A stretch of DNA of 64,000 nt from Psychrobacter glacincola (GTDB lineage Bacteria; Pseudomonadota; Gammaproteobacteria; Pseudomonadales; Moraxellaceae), in contig LIQB01000001.1 of assembly GCA_001411745.2 (NCBI GenBank), positions 388,272-452,271 on the forward strand, read 5' to 3'. The notes beneath the pieces are model-generated. The model was not told the origin of the DNA, made no database searches, and was given only the letters and a program-made list of their open reading frames with translations. Below, in pieces: positions 46,796-56,867 of the stretch. The translations under genes were made by a program, and so were the position numbers. Positions within the stretch are counted from its first letter, which is position 1, and each line of letters opens with the position of its first letter.

Positions 46796-48475
46796 ATGAA
46801 TATCAAATTAACCCAAACACTGCCAAAAACCCATACGCAAAAAATCCTCAAAAAAGAAGCCAAAAGTAAAGACGCGGCCTGCCTTGTCGTTTTGATCGAT
46901 GATAAGAAAAATATCTTAGCTGAGTCAGTCTTGAGCGATTATCAAACCCGCATTGAGCAATTGATTGAAGTATCACACTTTAACGGCAAAGCTTGTGAAA
47001 CCGTCGCTGACTATGCGCTAGCAGGTGATAAGAAAACCACCAAAGAAAATCCAGTACAGCTATTATTGGTCGGTGTAGGTAATGTTGATAAATTGCGTCA
47101 TAGCGTTCTAGAAAAAATTGCCAATACCATTTATAAGAGCACCCAAAAACGCGTCGACTCTATCACTGTGGCGCTGGGCGACAGCTTAGAAGAAAGCCAG
47201 TTTAGTCAATTCGCGCTGAGCTTACTGGCAGCAAGCTATCGTTTTGACAAGTACAAATCTGAGCAGCAAACACCTGTTTTAACGGACATCTACTTATTGG
47301 CAGAGTCGTCTTTAGAAGATTCGTTAGACTTTGCACAAGCGGTCTTTAATGGTCAAAGCTTGACCCGTGATGTTGCCAATGAGCCGGGTAATATCTGTTT
47401 CCCAGCGTATATGGCTGAGCAAGCACAGGAATTGGCAGCCACTTATCCTGATCTCTTAAAAGTCACCGTATTAGGTGAAAACGAGATGTCAGCACTGGGT
47501 ATGAACTGCTTCTTATCGGTCGCGCAAGGCTCTACCAAAGAAGGCAAACTGGTACTCATGGAGTATCGCGGCAAGTCTAACTTTAGCGCCAATACTGATG
47601 GCGATACTAGCAAAGCCACCACCAACAGCGCAAAAGTAGCTGGCGGTCTCAAAGCATTGGCTGATAAACTACCAACCAAAGCTGCTAGCAAAAAAGCCGC
47701 GAAAAAAGCTGACCAAAATAACGAAGACAATGCCCAAAGTGCAAACAATGACGCGCCTATCGTCTTAGTCGGTAAGGGTGTCACCTTCGATTCAGGTGGT
47801 ATCTCAATCAAACCGGGTGCGGCGATGGATGAGATGAAATTTGATATGGGCGGTTCTGCTGCGGTACTCGGTACTCTAAAAGCGCTATGTGAAGCGCGTC
47901 TACCGATCAACGTCGTCGGTGCGCTAGCTTGTGCTGAAAATATGCCATCAGGAGAGGCAACGCGCCCTGGCGATATCATCATAGCAATGAACGGTAAGTC
48001 CGTTGAAATCCTAAATACCGATGCTGAAGGTCGTTTAGTATTGTGCGATACCTTGTGCTACGTGCAGAAGTATTATCAGCCAAAAGCCATCATCGATGTG
48101 GCAACCTTGACCGGTGCTTGTGTGGTTGCGTTGGGTCACGTCCGCTCGGCGGTCTTTAGTAATGACGAAGATGTGTTGTTTGACTTAGAAAACGCCAGTA
48201 ACCTATCAGGCGATCTAATCTGGCACATGCCAATGGATGACGAATATCAAGCGCAGATTGACTCGCCTATCGCTGATATTCAAAATATCGGTGGTAAAGG
48301 TGCCGGCGCTGTGACTGCTGCCTGTTTCTTATCGCGCTTCATCGAAGAAGGTCAAGCATGGGCGCATTTAGACATCGCTGGTACGGCATGGGTTTCAGGT
48401 CAAGACAAAGCCGCGACTGGTCGTCCAGTGCCATTATTCATGCAATACCTAAAAAATAGCGCAAATATGGCATAA
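46796..48475 (+). CDS. pepA: Leucyl aminopeptidase (M17)
   Basis: A 559-residue dizinc aminopeptidase. An N-terminal regulatory/DNA-binding-type domain (to about 180) leads to the catalytic domain with VGKGVTFDSGGISIKP (metal-binding Lys and Asp), MKFDMGGSAAVLGTL, and NTDAEGRLVLCDTL with the family signature. It releases N-terminal residues from peptides; in E. coli PepA also binds DNA at xer sites. An insertion of about 60 residues rich in Ala, Lys, Asn and Asp (about 260-319) splits MEYRG from PIVLVGKG, absent in E. coli. holC follows, as in relatives. Confidence 0.94.
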   Translation: MNIKLTQTLPKTHTQKILKKEAKSKDAACLVVLIDDKKNILAESVLSDYQTRIEQLIEVSHFNGKACETVADYALAGDKKTTKENPVQLLLVGVGNVDKLRHSVLEKIANTIYKSTQKRVDSITVALGDSLEESQFSQFALSLLAASYRFDKYKSEQQTPVLTDIYLLAESSLEDSLDFAQAVFNGQSLTRDVANEPGNICFPAYMAEQAQELAATYPDLLKVTVLGENEMSALGMNCFLSVAQGSTKEGKLVLMEYRGKSNFSANTDGDTSKATTNSAKVAGGLKALADKLPTKAASKKAAKKADQNNEDNAQSANNDAPIVLVGKGVTFDSGGISIKPGAAMDEMKFDMGGSAAVLGTLKALCEARLPINVVGALACAENMPSGEATRPGDIIIAMNGKSVEILNTDAEGRLVLCDTLCYVQKYYQPKAIIDVATLTGACVVALGHVRSAVFSNDEDVLFDLENASNLSGDLIWHMPMDDEYQAQIDSPIADIQNIGGKGAGAVTAACFLSRFIEEGQAWAHLDIAGTAWVSGQDKAATGRPVPLFMQYLKNSANMA

Positions 48476-48511
48476 TCTATTGATGAATCACCATTCCATG
48501 AAAACCACTTT

Positions 48512-49000
48512 ATGAAAGTTAGCTTTTATGTATTAACTGAGAATAAAGCCCAAGACTTCTTGGGCTTTATTTGTCAGCTGACCCAGACGGCGCTCAATAA
48601 AAGCAGCCAGTCGTTATTGATTCTTATCGAAAAAGACGATGCATTGCTGTCGACGCTTGATGAAGCCCTTTGGGCACAAGACGATACGAGCTTTATACCG
48701 CATCAACGCCTTTTAGATTCTAATCCTGAAGGCGCCGATATTGACGGTGTTCATACTGATATTAATAATCAATTATTAGCACCAGTGTTGCTTGCCAGCT
48801 ATATGCCAGCCGACTTTAAAGGGATCGTACTCAATACTACGATACGTCCCGTTAATGACTATATAAATGCTACCAGCAATACATTGCCAACTCGTATTTT
48901 AGAGCTTATCAAACCTGATACAGTCAGCACTGAGGCAGGACGCGCTAAATATAAGCATTACCAGCAACTCGGCTATGAGCTTACCCATTTCAAAGTTTAA
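48512..49000 (+). CDS. holC: DNA polymerase III subunit chi
   Basis: A 162-residue HolC-like protein. It begins MKVSFYVLTENKAQDFLGFICQL (shown in part), with the family's LLILIEKDDALLSTLDEALWAQDDTSFIPHQR core and APVLLASYMPADFKGIVLN. Chi links the clamp loader to SSB during replication. It is slightly longer than E. coli chi (147 residues) owing to an acidic loop (residues about 73-88). It is directly downstream of pepA, the usual position, and is followed by a terminator. Confidence 0.9.
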   Translation: MKVSFYVLTENKAQDFLGFICQLTQTALNKSSQSLLILIEKDDALLSTLDEALWAQDDTSFIPHQRLLDSNPEGADIDGVHTDINNQLLAPVLLASYMPADFKGIVLNTTIRPVNDYINATSNTLPTRILELIKPDTVSTEAGRAKYKHYQQLGYELTHFKV

Positions 49001-49017
49001 TCTTCTATTACAAAATC

Positions 49018-49041
49018 AAACGCCAGTCATGGCGTTTTTTT
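49018..49041 (+). terminator. Rho-independent terminator after holC
   Basis: A seven-base stem AAACGCC/GGCGTTT with a six-base loop and a T-run, 18 bases past the holC stop. Confidence 0.88.
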
Positions 49042-49213
49042 GTGCTTAAATGTCGACTTTTAAAATTCTTAGAGGCTTATAAGTCCGTTATTGCCTACTG
49101 CCTTATAAAATCTGTCAGTAGGCGCTTATCACAAAAAATGCTAACATCCTTCGGTTGTTAAGCTAACGATTGTTAAGCTAATATTTATTTCCAAATGGAC
49201 TAAAGGGGTAAAA

Positions 49214-50416
49214 ATGCATTCATTAATAGCGATGTACCAACGAATCGGATTGGTAACGCTGATTGTTATCGGTTTAGTACTAGGTACTTTGATAGGATGG
49301 CTGGCGCCAAGTGTGGGTATTGCCTTAGGGATTTTGGGGACCTTGTTCGTAGGTGCCCTAAAAGCCGTTGCCCCTATACTGGTATTTTTCTTAGTGATGG
49401 CTGCTATCTGCCAACATCGTAGCGGTAATAAGGTCTATGTAAAACCGGTGCTGTTTTTATATCTGATAGGCACTTTTATAGCCGCTTTGGTCGCTGTTGG
49501 TGCCAGCTTTTTATTCCCAACCGAATTGACGTTAGTGAATGCGACCATCGAGCAAGTACCGCCAGCAAACTTAAAAGAAGTATTGAATAATTTATTACTC
49601 AGTCTCGTCGCAAATCCAGTTGCTGCACTAGCCAATGCTAATTATATCGGTATATTAGCTTGGGCCGTTATTATTGGCATTGCGCTACGACAAGCTGGCG
49701 AGACGACTCGCAGCACTGTCAATGACCTTGCAGATGCCATCTCAAAAGTAGTCAAATGGGTCATCGCGCTAGCACCTTTTGGTATTTTGGGATTAGTCGC
49801 CAATACCGTCGCTGATACTGGCTTTGCTGCGTTATTGGGCTATGCACGAATTTTGCTAGTACTGATAGGCTGTATGTTGTTTATTGCTTTGGTGACGAAC
49901 CCTCTCCTCGTATACTTAAAAACAGGTAAAAACCCTTATCCACTGGTATTCACCTGCTTACGTGAATCTGGTATAACTGCGTTTTTTACCCGTAGCTCTG
50001 CTGCCAACATTCCTATCAATATGAACCTTGCCAGCAAATTAGGGTTACATGAAAATACTTATTCAGTCACCCTGCCATTAGGCGCCACTATTAATATGGC
50101 AGGTGCCGCTATTACTATTAATGTGTTAACCCTTGCAGCCGCGAATACACTCGGTATTGAAGTGACCTTTGGCTCAGCATTACTACTAAGTATAGTCGCT
50201 ACAATCAGTGCTGGCGGTACCTCTGGCGTCGCTGGTGGCTCATTACTACTCATTCCTTTGGCGGCCAGTTTATTCAATATTCCTGATGATATTGCGCTAC
50301 AAGTGGTGGCTATTGGCTTTATTATTAGTGTGCTGCAAGATTCCGCAGAGACCGCATTGAACTCATCAACAGACGTCTTGTTTACTGCCGCTGCTGATCC
50401 AAAATATGCACGCTAA
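49214..50416 (+). CDS. sstT: Serine/threonine:Na+ symporter SstT, copy 1
   Basis: A 400-residue dicarboxylate/amino acid:cation symporter family (DAACS) protein. It has eight or more hydrophobic segments, the [11 protein letters not shown] and [11 protein letters not shown]-terminal blocks, and the re-entrant transport core [25 protein letters not shown] followed by [25 protein letters not shown] (shown in part). It takes up serine and threonine with sodium in E. coli. A nearly identical paralogue lies 222 bp downstream on the same strand. The pair has similar leader sequences (GGGGTAA before each ATG). The terminator at 50478 separates them. Confidence 0.92.
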   Translation: MHSLIAMYQRIGLVTLIVIGLVLGTLIGWLAPSVGIALGILGTLFVGALKAVAPILVFFLVMAAICQHRSGNKVYVKPVLFLYLIGTFIAALVAVGASFLFPTELTLVNATIEQVPPANLKEVLNNLLLSLVANPVAALANANYIGILAWAVIIGIALRQAGETTRSTVNDLADAISKVVKWVIALAPFGILGLVANTVADTGFAALLGYARILLVLIGCMLFIALVTNPLLVYLKTGKNPYPLVFTCLRESGITAFFTRSSAANIPINMNLASKLGLHENTYSVTLPLGATINMAGAAITINVLTLAAANTLGIEVTFGSALLLSIVATISAGGTSGVAGGSLLLIPLAASLFNIPDDIALQVVAIGFIISVLQDSAETALNSSTDVLFTAAADPKYAR

Positions 50417-50477
50417 TGTTGGGTGTGTTAAAGACGACCATAACAAACCAATCATCTTAATTGATAGGTATAAAAAT

Positions 50478-50505
50478 AAAAAAAGGGCTTAACTGCCCTT
50501 TTTTT
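50478..50505 (+). terminator. Rho-independent terminator after sstT copy 1
   Basis: A stem AAAAAAAGGGC/GCCCTTTTTTT around a six-base loop. It lies 62 bases past the stop and before the second copy, so each copy has its own transcript. Confidence 0.9.
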
Positions 50506-50637
50506 GGTTATACTTTACCTATTTTTATTCTGTTTTACGAATCTTACCTGTATATGAGTATGAGTATGAGACTAGTAAAGCAAAAAACATAAAATGGCTT
50601 GATCTCTTTTATTATTCATTAGATTGTCGGGGTAAGG

Positions 50638-51840
50638 ATGTATTCATTTTTTGCGATGTATAAGCGCATTGGTCTAGTACCACTTATTATTATCGGTTTG
50701 ATAGCGGGAGTATTGATAGGTTGGTTGGCACCAGATATCGGTATTGCCTTAGGATTGTTGGGTACTTTATTTGTAGGAGCACTAAAAGCCGTTGCACCGA
50801 TACTGGTATTTGTGTTGGTCATGGCGGCCATTAGCCAGCATCGCAGCGGTAATGAAGTTTACGTCAAGCCTGTGCTTATCATGTACATGTTTGGCACTTT
50901 TTTAGCCGCACTGACTGCTGTCGGTGCGAGCTTTTTATTCCCGACAGAACTGGTATTGGTCAACGCCACAATTGAGCAAGTCCCACCAGCCAACCTTAAA
51001 GAAGTACTGACCAATCTACTGCTAAATCTGGTCGCAAACCCAGTTAATGCCATCGCTGAAGCCAACTATATTGGTATTTTAGCGTGGGCAATTATCATCG
51101 GTTTCGCACTGCGCCAAGCCAGTGATACCACACGCACTGTGGTCGGTGATTTTTCTGACGCCATCTCCCAAGTGGTGAAGTGGGTCATTGCCCTAGCACC
51201 TTTTGGTATCTTGGGTTTGGTCGCCAACACCGTCGCTGAGACCGGCTTTGCGGCTTTGGCAGGTTATGCACGTATCTTGATGGTACTGGTCGGTTGTATG
51301 TTATTTATCGCTTTGATTGCCAATCCTATTATTGTACTGATCAAAACGGGCAAAAACCCTTATCCGCTAGTATTCAAGTGCTTGCGTGAGTCAGGGATTA
51401 CCGCATTCTTTACGCGTAGCTCGGCTGCCAACATTCCCGTCAATATGAACCTTGCCCGCAAACTGGGTCTACACGAAGATACTTATTCGGTGACGATTCC
51501 ACTGGGTGCGACCATTAATATGGCAGGCGCGGCGATTACGATTAACGTCTTAACGCTTGCAGCCGCGCATACACTCGGTATTGAAGTGACCTTTGCCTCA
51601 GCACTGCTGTTAAGTCTAGTCGCAACCATTAGTGCCTGCGGTGCCTCTGGTGTCGCTGGTGGTTCATTACTCTTAATTCCATTGGCAGCAAGCTTATTTA
51701 GCATTCCAAATGATATCGCCATGCAAGTGGTTGCGATTGGCTTTATTATTGGTGTGATACAGGATTCGGCAGAAACGGCGTTGAACTCTTCAACGGATGT
51801 ACTGTTTACCGCAGCAGCTGATCCAAAATATGCGCGTTAA
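50638..51840 (+). CDS. Serine/threonine:Na+ symporter SstT-like, copy 2
   Basis: A 400-residue paralogue of the upstream sstT, the same length with no gaps apparent on inspection. It retains the RSSAANIP and [12 protein letters not shown] core blocks. Differences concentrate in the first helices and loops, and the glycine run near the end reads [10 protein letters not shown] where copy 1 has [10 protein letters not shown]. That introduces a cysteine beside the substrate site and could change specificity. It is translated from the ATG at 50638 with GGGG upstream and has its own terminator. The two clearly arose by tandem duplication. Confidence 0.9.
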   Translation: MYSFFAMYKRIGLVPLIIIGLIAGVLIGWLAPDIGIALGLLGTLFVGALKAVAPILVFVLVMAAISQHRSGNEVYVKPVLIMYMFGTFLAALTAVGASFLFPTELVLVNATIEQVPPANLKEVLTNLLLNLVANPVNAIAEANYIGILAWAIIIGFALRQASDTTRTVVGDFSDAISQVVKWVIALAPFGILGLVANTVAETGFAALAGYARILMVLVGCMLFIALIANPIIVLIKTGKNPYPLVFKCLRESGITAFFTRSSAANIPVNMNLARKLGLHEDTYSVTIPLGATINMAGAAITINVLTLAAAHTLGIEVTFASALLLSLVATISACGASGVAGGSLLLIPLAASLFSIPNDIAMQVVAIGFIIGVIQDSAETALNSSTDVLFTAAADPKYAR

Positions 51841-51860
51841 ACGCTAAATATATTATTTGC

Positions 51861-51894
51861 AAAAAAAGGGTCTCATTTTAGAGACCCTTTTTTT
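51861..51894. terminator. Bidirectional terminator between sstT copy 2 and cbpM
   Basis: A 14-base perfect stem AAAAAAAGGGTCTC/GAGACCCTTTTTTT with a six-base loop. It can act for both convergent transcripts. Confidence 0.95.
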
Positions 51895-51932
51895 GTGCTG
51901 ATTTTTTATGTACTGAATAAAGGGGAAATAAA

Positions 51933-52256
51933 TTATTTTAAATGATCGATTTCAATTTCAATCACTGGTGTCTGCATGTCTAATTGGCGTTTAAATTGGC
52001 GTAATTGTTCGAGCTCATCCAACAGCTCAAGTATCAAGCCAATCGCAGGAACACTGGCTTCAAAGTCGCGGCTAAGGCGCGAGGCACGGCGCACTGTCGT
52101 CAGCTGATAACCAGTGAACTGCTCACGTTCCGGCACATCATATTCGATGATGTCCTCTTCAATCAATTCGATGACCCATTGGCGCTCTTGGCCACAGGCA
52201 GATACCAGCTCATCCAAGCTCATGATAATGTCGGTAAATTCAGGCGAGTGTTTCAT
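51933..52256 (-). CDS. cbpM: Chaperone modulatory protein CbpM
   Basis: A 107-residue MerR-like helix-turn-helix protein of the CbpM family. It has MSLDELVSACGQERQWVIELIEEDIIE, then LTTVRRASRLSRDFEASVPAIGLILELLDELEQL. CbpM binds the J domain of CbpA and inhibits its co-chaperone and DNA-binding activity. GAGGATAAT lies six bases before the ATG. It follows cbpA on the same strand after 92 bases, the usual cbpA-cbpM pair. Confidence 0.9.
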   Translation of the reverse strand: MKHSPEFTDIIMSLDELVSACGQERQWVIELIEEDIIEYDVPEREQFTGYQLTTVRRASRLSRDFEASVPAIGLILELLDELEQLRQFKRQLDMQTPVIEIEIDHLK

Positions 52257-52348
52257 AGCTATTATCCTCGTTTGCTCTTTATTTCATCGTTATCGTATGG
52301 TCTTCATCTCTATTACAGTGTTTCAATGTGAGTAATTTCTGGCGGCAA

Positions 52349-53332
52349 TTAACGACTAATATTGATATCGGCAAAGGCTTGTTTTAGTTGCTCATAAGCT
52401 TGGGTCGCGGCCTCAGTGCTGATATCAGGGTTCACGATGTTTAAGGTTAGATACAAATCACCCGCTTGCTTAGCAGGGATACCTTTACCTTTTAGACGTA
52501 AATTGCTACCAGACTTGCTGTTCTTAGGCACAGTCACAGCAAGCGTACCAGCTGGCGTACTGACGTTGATTTTTTCACCCAACGCCGCTTCCCATGGCGC
52601 TATATTGACGGTTTGATAAACATCAGCGCCTTCGATACGGATATTGTCTGCGTGACGGATTTTTACTTTTAAAAATAAATCGCCATTTTTTCCGCCACCA
52701 ATACCAGCGGCACCTTGCCCTGCTAGGCGAATTTGCTTGCCATCAGTGATGCCTTTAGGAATTTTAATTTTCAGCGTTTTGTTGTCATACTCGACACTGC
52801 CATTCGGTTGACGAATAGGGACATTCAACTTAATGCTGTAGTCGTCGCCATTATAAACGGACGCCAAATCAACCGTAATCTCTGCATGTTGATCTTGACC
52901 TTTGCTATCTTGCGAGCCAAAACCACCACGCTGCGATTGGCCTCCCGCTGAACCACGTGCACCGCGACCAAATGCCGAAAAGATGTCATCGAAGCGGAAG
53001 CCACCATCGCCATAAGCTTCGCCTTCACCAAACTGATCTTTGATATCTTCCCAACGATAGCCGCCTTGCCCGCCACTTGCAGATTGACCACCAAAACCAC
53101 CACTTTGACCAGCAAAGGGATTGTCTAGCATGGCGTCATATTCGGCACGCTTTTCTTTATCTCTAATGGTTTCGTAAGCATTATTAATCTCAGCAATCTT
53201 ATTGTCTGCATCTGGATCATCGCTCACATCAGGGTGATATTGACGGACAAGCTTACGGTATCTTTTTTTAATATCTGCAGCTGACGCGTCTTTTTTGACC
53301 CCTAAAATGTCATAGTAATTTTTCTCTGCCAT
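52349..53332 (-). CDS. cbpA: Curved-DNA-binding protein/DnaJ-class co-chaperone CbpA
   Basis: A 327-residue DnaJ-family protein with an N-terminal J domain (KNYYDILGVKKDAS, and HPD in VRQYHPDVSDD near residue 34). A Gly/Ser/Gln-rich linker (about 75-150) follows, then the two C-terminal beta-barrel substrate-binding domains. It lacks the zinc-finger of DnaJ. The frame extends to 53380, but MAEKNYYD at 53332 has GAGGA eight bases upstream and is the family start. It pairs with cbpM and partners DnaK. Confidence 0.92.
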   Translation of the reverse strand: MAEKNYYDILGVKKDASAADIKKRYRKLVRQYHPDVSDDPDADNKIAEINNAYETIRDKEKRAEYDAMLDNPFAGQSGGFGGQSASGGQGGYRWEDIKDQFGEGEAYGDGGFRFDDIFSAFGRGARGSAGGQSQRGGFGSQDSKGQDQHAEITVDLASVYNGDDYSIKLNVPIRQPNGSVEYDNKTLKIKIPKGITDGKQIRLAGQGAAGIGGGKNGDLFLKVKIRHADNIRIEGADVYQTVNIAPWEAALGEKINVSTPAGTLAVTVPKNSKSGSNLRLKGKGIPAKQAGDLYLTLNIVNPDISTEAATQAYEQLKQAFADINISR

Positions 53333-53904
53333 GTTTTTGTCCTCAACATAAAAGCATGTTAATGATACTGGTATGCCCATTTTAAACGATATGGTACGGA
53401 AATTTATTCAACTGCGACATAACAGGTGGTAACGATAGTCTATCTAATAATGATAGTAATATAAAAATTCAATACCGTTATACAAATATTACCAGTAATA
53501 GTGCCGAACAACAGCAGTGTTTAAGTTGTTTGAGGCACTTAATACATTATGATTCGCCTTTGTCACTGCATTGGCATATTTCTCTATGATTCTGACATTA
53601 TTATTCTTTGATAGCCACAGACGTCATATCAATTTAACACTCGTCCTAATGAAAAAATAGAGAGTCAAGCCAAAAATACCATTAACAATGTAAATCATTA
53701 TTTAAAACAATTACATACAGATCACTGGTATTTAATAGCTAGCGTGCATAAATGAGCATTTTGACCTTGGTAGTTCTTTTACAGAACCGTAAGAATATGA
53801 CAAAGTATGTGTTGTAAAATGAATATATTATTTATACTCATAGGGAGTATGAATAACATAGGCAAGTGTATCTGTCTATTTTATAAATTGCTTAAAGGTA
53901 TTAA
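53333..53904. other. Spacer between cbpA and the RlpA-like gene
   Basis: A 572-bp AT-rich region between divergent genes. Candidate promoter elements for the RlpA-like gene (TTGTAA at 53812, TATACT at 53833) are 15 bp apart, too close to be convincing. No RNA gene or repeat family is seen. Confidence 0.4.
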
Positions 53905-54267
53905 ATGTCTTATTTAATCAAGTCTTTGGTTATCACATTATCACTATTGCTGAGTACCACCGTTTTTGCTGGAAACACCAGTTATTACGGTAGTCAGTTC
54001 CACGGTAAACGCACTGCTAGTGGTAGTATCTTCAACATGAACTCTTTGACCGCTGCGCATCGCACGTTGCCGTTTGGTACGAAGGTACAAGTGACCAACA
54101 AGAAGACAAAGCAGAGTGTAATCGTAAAAATCACCGATAGAGGCCCTTTCATTCGGGGTCGTATTTTGGATTTATCGAAAGCCGCTGCTGGTCAAATAAA
54201 CTGTCAGTTATGTACGACCACAATGGAAATACTGTCTTATGGTGATGGTAAATACCGTAAGGAATAA
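53905..54267 (+). CDS. RlpA-like double-psi beta-barrel secreted protein
   Basis: A 120-residue protein with a signal peptide (about residues 1-22, LLLSTTVFAG) and a single RlpA-like double-psi beta-barrel domain. That domain shows the classic motifs SYYGSQFHGKRTASGSIF, LTAAHRTLPFGTKVQVTN, ITDRGPF and RILDLSKAAA. The catalytic aspartate is in the DRGP motif. RlpA proteins are lytic transglycosylases or cell-wall binders of the septum. It has no SPOR domain and no lipobox, so it is a minimal, soluble periplasmic form. It has its own terminator. Confidence 0.88.
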   Translation: MSYLIKSLVITLSLLLSTTVFAGNTSYYGSQFHGKRTASGSIFNMNSLTAAHRTLPFGTKVQVTNKKTKQSVIVKITDRGPFIRGRILDLSKAAAGQINCQLCTTTMEILSYGDGKYRKE

Positions 54268-54273
54268 CGTAAT

Positions 54274-54306
54274 AAAAAAGGGAGAGCCAGCGCTTTCCCT
54301 TTTTTG
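54274..54306. terminator. Terminator after the RlpA-like gene
   Basis: A stem AAAAAAGGGAGAGC/GCTTTCCCTTTTTT with a four-base loop, six bases past the stop. It has A/T tails on both sides, but mainly acts on the plus strand; the convergent ABC-F gene ends at 54379. Confidence 0.88.
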
Positions 54307-54378
54307 TGACTGTCTTTATCAAGTAAAAATAGCTTAAAAAACAATCAAAACCTGCTATTTACTATAGCGAACAGCTCT

Positions 54379-56400
54379 CTACTCAAAACCCGCTTCCATT
54401 TCTTCTAATGTCGTCATCAAAAGCAATAGTTTTTCTTCATTGTCACTGTGCTGCTGCTGCAATGCCGTTTGCTCGTTAAGTAATAACAGCAAATCAGACT
54501 TGCGACCTTCTTCATACAAATCCGTATCAGCCAGTTTTTCTTCAAGCGTCACAAGCTGTCCATCAATTTTAGCCAATGCCTTTTCTATCTCTTCTATCTC
54601 ACGGCGAATAGGCGCGGTGAGTTTGCGTTGTTCAGCCGCCAATTTGCGCTGCGCATCTTTACTAAGCGTAGGCGTCGTCGCTTTACTTTTTGATGAATTA
54701 TCAGGTGCTTTATTACTCACTTGACTATTATCTGTTTCACGTGAAACGAATTTCTTACTCTCTCTTTTACTTTTCTTCTTACTGGTACTTTTATCTGATG
54801 AGTTCTCTTGCTTACGCTTTTCTGCCAGCCACTTACCGTAGTCGCTGATGTCACCATCGAATTCCTCGATTTGACCATCATGTACCAAAAACAGCTCATC
54901 ACAGACGTTGGCAATCAACTCACGATCATGCGAAACCAGTACCACTGCCCCCTCAAATCCTTGCAAGGCGATGGTCAGCGCTTGGCGCATTTGTAAGTCC
55001 AAATGGTTGGTTGGCTCATCGAGTACCAGAACGTTGGGACGTTGCCAAACAATCAATGCTAGCGTCAGACGCGCACGCTCGCCCCCAGAGAATAGCTCAC
55101 TCGGCGTATCGATACGCTCACCGCGGAAGTCAAAGCTGCCTAAAAACGAGCGTAACATCGCATCAGAGGTTTTACCGGCTAGACGACGCAACATCTCTAT
55201 CGGTGTTGCCTTGGCATCCAAGATATCCATTTGATGCTGGTTAAAGTAGCCTAATTTCAGGGTATCCGAAACACGATACGTCCCTGTTAATACGCCAAGT
55301 TCACCGACTAAGGCTTTAATTAAGGTCGACTTACCAGCGCCATTCATACCTAGCAAGCCAAGACGCGTATCCGGCGTCACTTGCACATTGGCATTATATA
55401 GAAGTGGCGTATCGCTATAGCCAATATCCGCTTTGGTCAGCTCAATCAGCGGTGAGCTCATATTTGCTGGCTCATAGAAGCGGAACGAGAACGGGTTGTC
55501 CGCCATCATCGGTGACAGCTCAGCCATGCGCTCAAGCTGCTTGATACGGCTCTGTGCTTGCTTTGCCTTACTGGCTTTGGCGCGGAAACGACGAATAAAG
55601 TCATCCAAATGTGCTTTAGTCGCTTCTTGTTTTTCAAACGCTTGCTGCTGCTGCGCCATACGCTCGTGACGGGTGCGGATAAATTGCTGATAGTTACCGG
55701 TATAAAGGGTGATTTTTTGTTGCTCAACATGCAAGATATGACCGACCGTAGCATCCAAAAAAGCTTGGTCATGCGAGATGACGATGACCAGACCAGTATA
55801 GGCATTGATCCAAGTCTCAAGCCACAAAATCGCATCCAAATCCAAATGGTTGGTCGGCTCATCGAGTAACATTAAGTCTGCACGGCTCATCAAGGTTTTG
55901 GCAAGGTTTAGACGCATGCGCCAACCACCCGAAAACCCTTCTACGGGTAATTCATGCTGGCTGGTATTAAAACCAAGACCTGCCATGATTTGTGCCGCTT
56001 TAGTCGGCGTACGATAGCCATCAATTTCATCAAACTGCTGATGCAATACCCCGATCTGCTCATCACTGACGCTACTCAAATCATTCAAAGAAGCATTAAT
56101 CTCATACCACTGCTCATCACCGCTCAATACATAATCGATTGCAGACTGTGTCGTAGCGCCGACTTCCTGCGCCATATGCGCCACATGCCAGCTATCGGGA
56201 ATACTAACTTCACCTCTATCAAGCGTGACCTCGGTATCTCCTCTGCCCATTCGCGTCAACAATAAGGCAAATAAGGTAGATTTGCCGGTGCCGTTGTTGC
56301 CCGTCAAGCCAACTTTGTGGCCCGGATGTAGCTGGAAGCTTGACCCTGCAAACAACTCACGACCATCACGGCGAACACCAACGTCTTTAAATTCGATCAT
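54379..56400 (-). CDS. yheS: ABC-F family ATPase, YheS-like
   Basis: A 673-residue soluble protein with two ABC ATPase domains and no membrane segment. The first Walker A is GNNGTGKST near residue 37 with the signature FSGGWRMRLNLA; the second is GMNGAGKSTL near 350 with SGGERARLTLA. The inter-domain P-site tRNA interaction region contains RFRAKASKAKQAQSRIKQLERM. The C-terminal coiled coil (about 560-670) is charged. Wording matches E. coli YheS rather than Uup or EttA. ABC-F proteins act on ribosomes; the role of YheS is linked to relieving certain stalled translation events. Confidence 0.9.
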   Translation of the reverse strand: MIEFKDVGVRRDGRELFAGSSFQLHPGHKVGLTGNNGTGKSTLFALLLTRMGRGDTEVTLDRGEVSIPDSWHVAHMAQEVGATTQSAIDYVLSGDEQWYEINASLNDLSSVSDEQIGVLHQQFDEIDGYRTPTKAAQIMAGLGFNTSQHELPVEGFSGGWRMRLNLAKTLMSRADLMLLDEPTNHLDLDAILWLETWINAYTGLVIVISHDQAFLDATVGHILHVEQQKITLYTGNYQQFIRTRHERMAQQQQAFEKQEATKAHLDDFIRRFRAKASKAKQAQSRIKQLERMAELSPMMADNPFSFRFYEPANMSSPLIELTKADIGYSDTPLLYNANVQVTPDTRLGLLGMNGAGKSTLIKALVGELGVLTGTYRVSDTLKLGYFNQHQMDILDAKATPIEMLRRLAGKTSDAMLRSFLGSFDFRGERIDTPSELFSGGERARLTLALIVWQRPNVLVLDEPTNHLDLQMRQALTIALQGFEGAVVLVSHDRELIANVCDELFLVHDGQIEEFDGDISDYGKWLAEKRKQENSSDKSTSKKKSKRESKKFVSRETDNSQVSNKAPDNSSKSKATTPTLSKDAQRKLAAEQRKLTAPIRREIEEIEKALAKIDGQLVTLEEKLADTDLYEEGRKSDLLLLLNEQTALQQQHSDNEEKLLLLMTTLEEMEAGFE

Positions 56401-56867
56401 ATAATCTCTTCAACTCAACAGTAATATAAAATATAAGGCAATAAAAAACACACATCTGGCATGTTAACTGGCGGCTATTATTTCAAACGCTTGCCCCATA
56501 GGCAAACGATTAAATAACTATTTCAAAACCAAGTGTTTATTCGCACAAAAAGTCTTTCTCTTAGCATGAGTTTATGGGGATAATAACCGCTAGTATCAAT
56601 CAGCCACCTTCAGCCAGTAGCGTCACTCTTGACAAACGAATCAATACCCCCATTATGATATACTGCGATGAGATAAGTGCCCGTTATCAACCAAATCGTT
56701 GTAATGACACAGATATCATATTTATAATGCGCCATTAGTCATACCAATAGCAGCGCCATAATAACAGCACCCAATTGAACCAAACGCCGTGCGTATCTTT
56801 ATTTGCAACTATTTCATTGCAAACCCTAACTGGACGACCGCATTTGATCCTAGCAACTGAGGTAGAT
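56401..56867. other. Spacer between yheS and erpA
   Basis: A 467-bp region between divergent genes. The frame from 56775 into erpA would add 31 codons without a ribosome-binding site. No terminator or repeat is seen; promoters for both genes are expected here. Confidence 0.5.

Noticed and set aside
47443..47982. 179-codon frame opposite pepA
   Set aside because: Antisense shadow of a well-supported gene, with no ribosome-binding site or domain.
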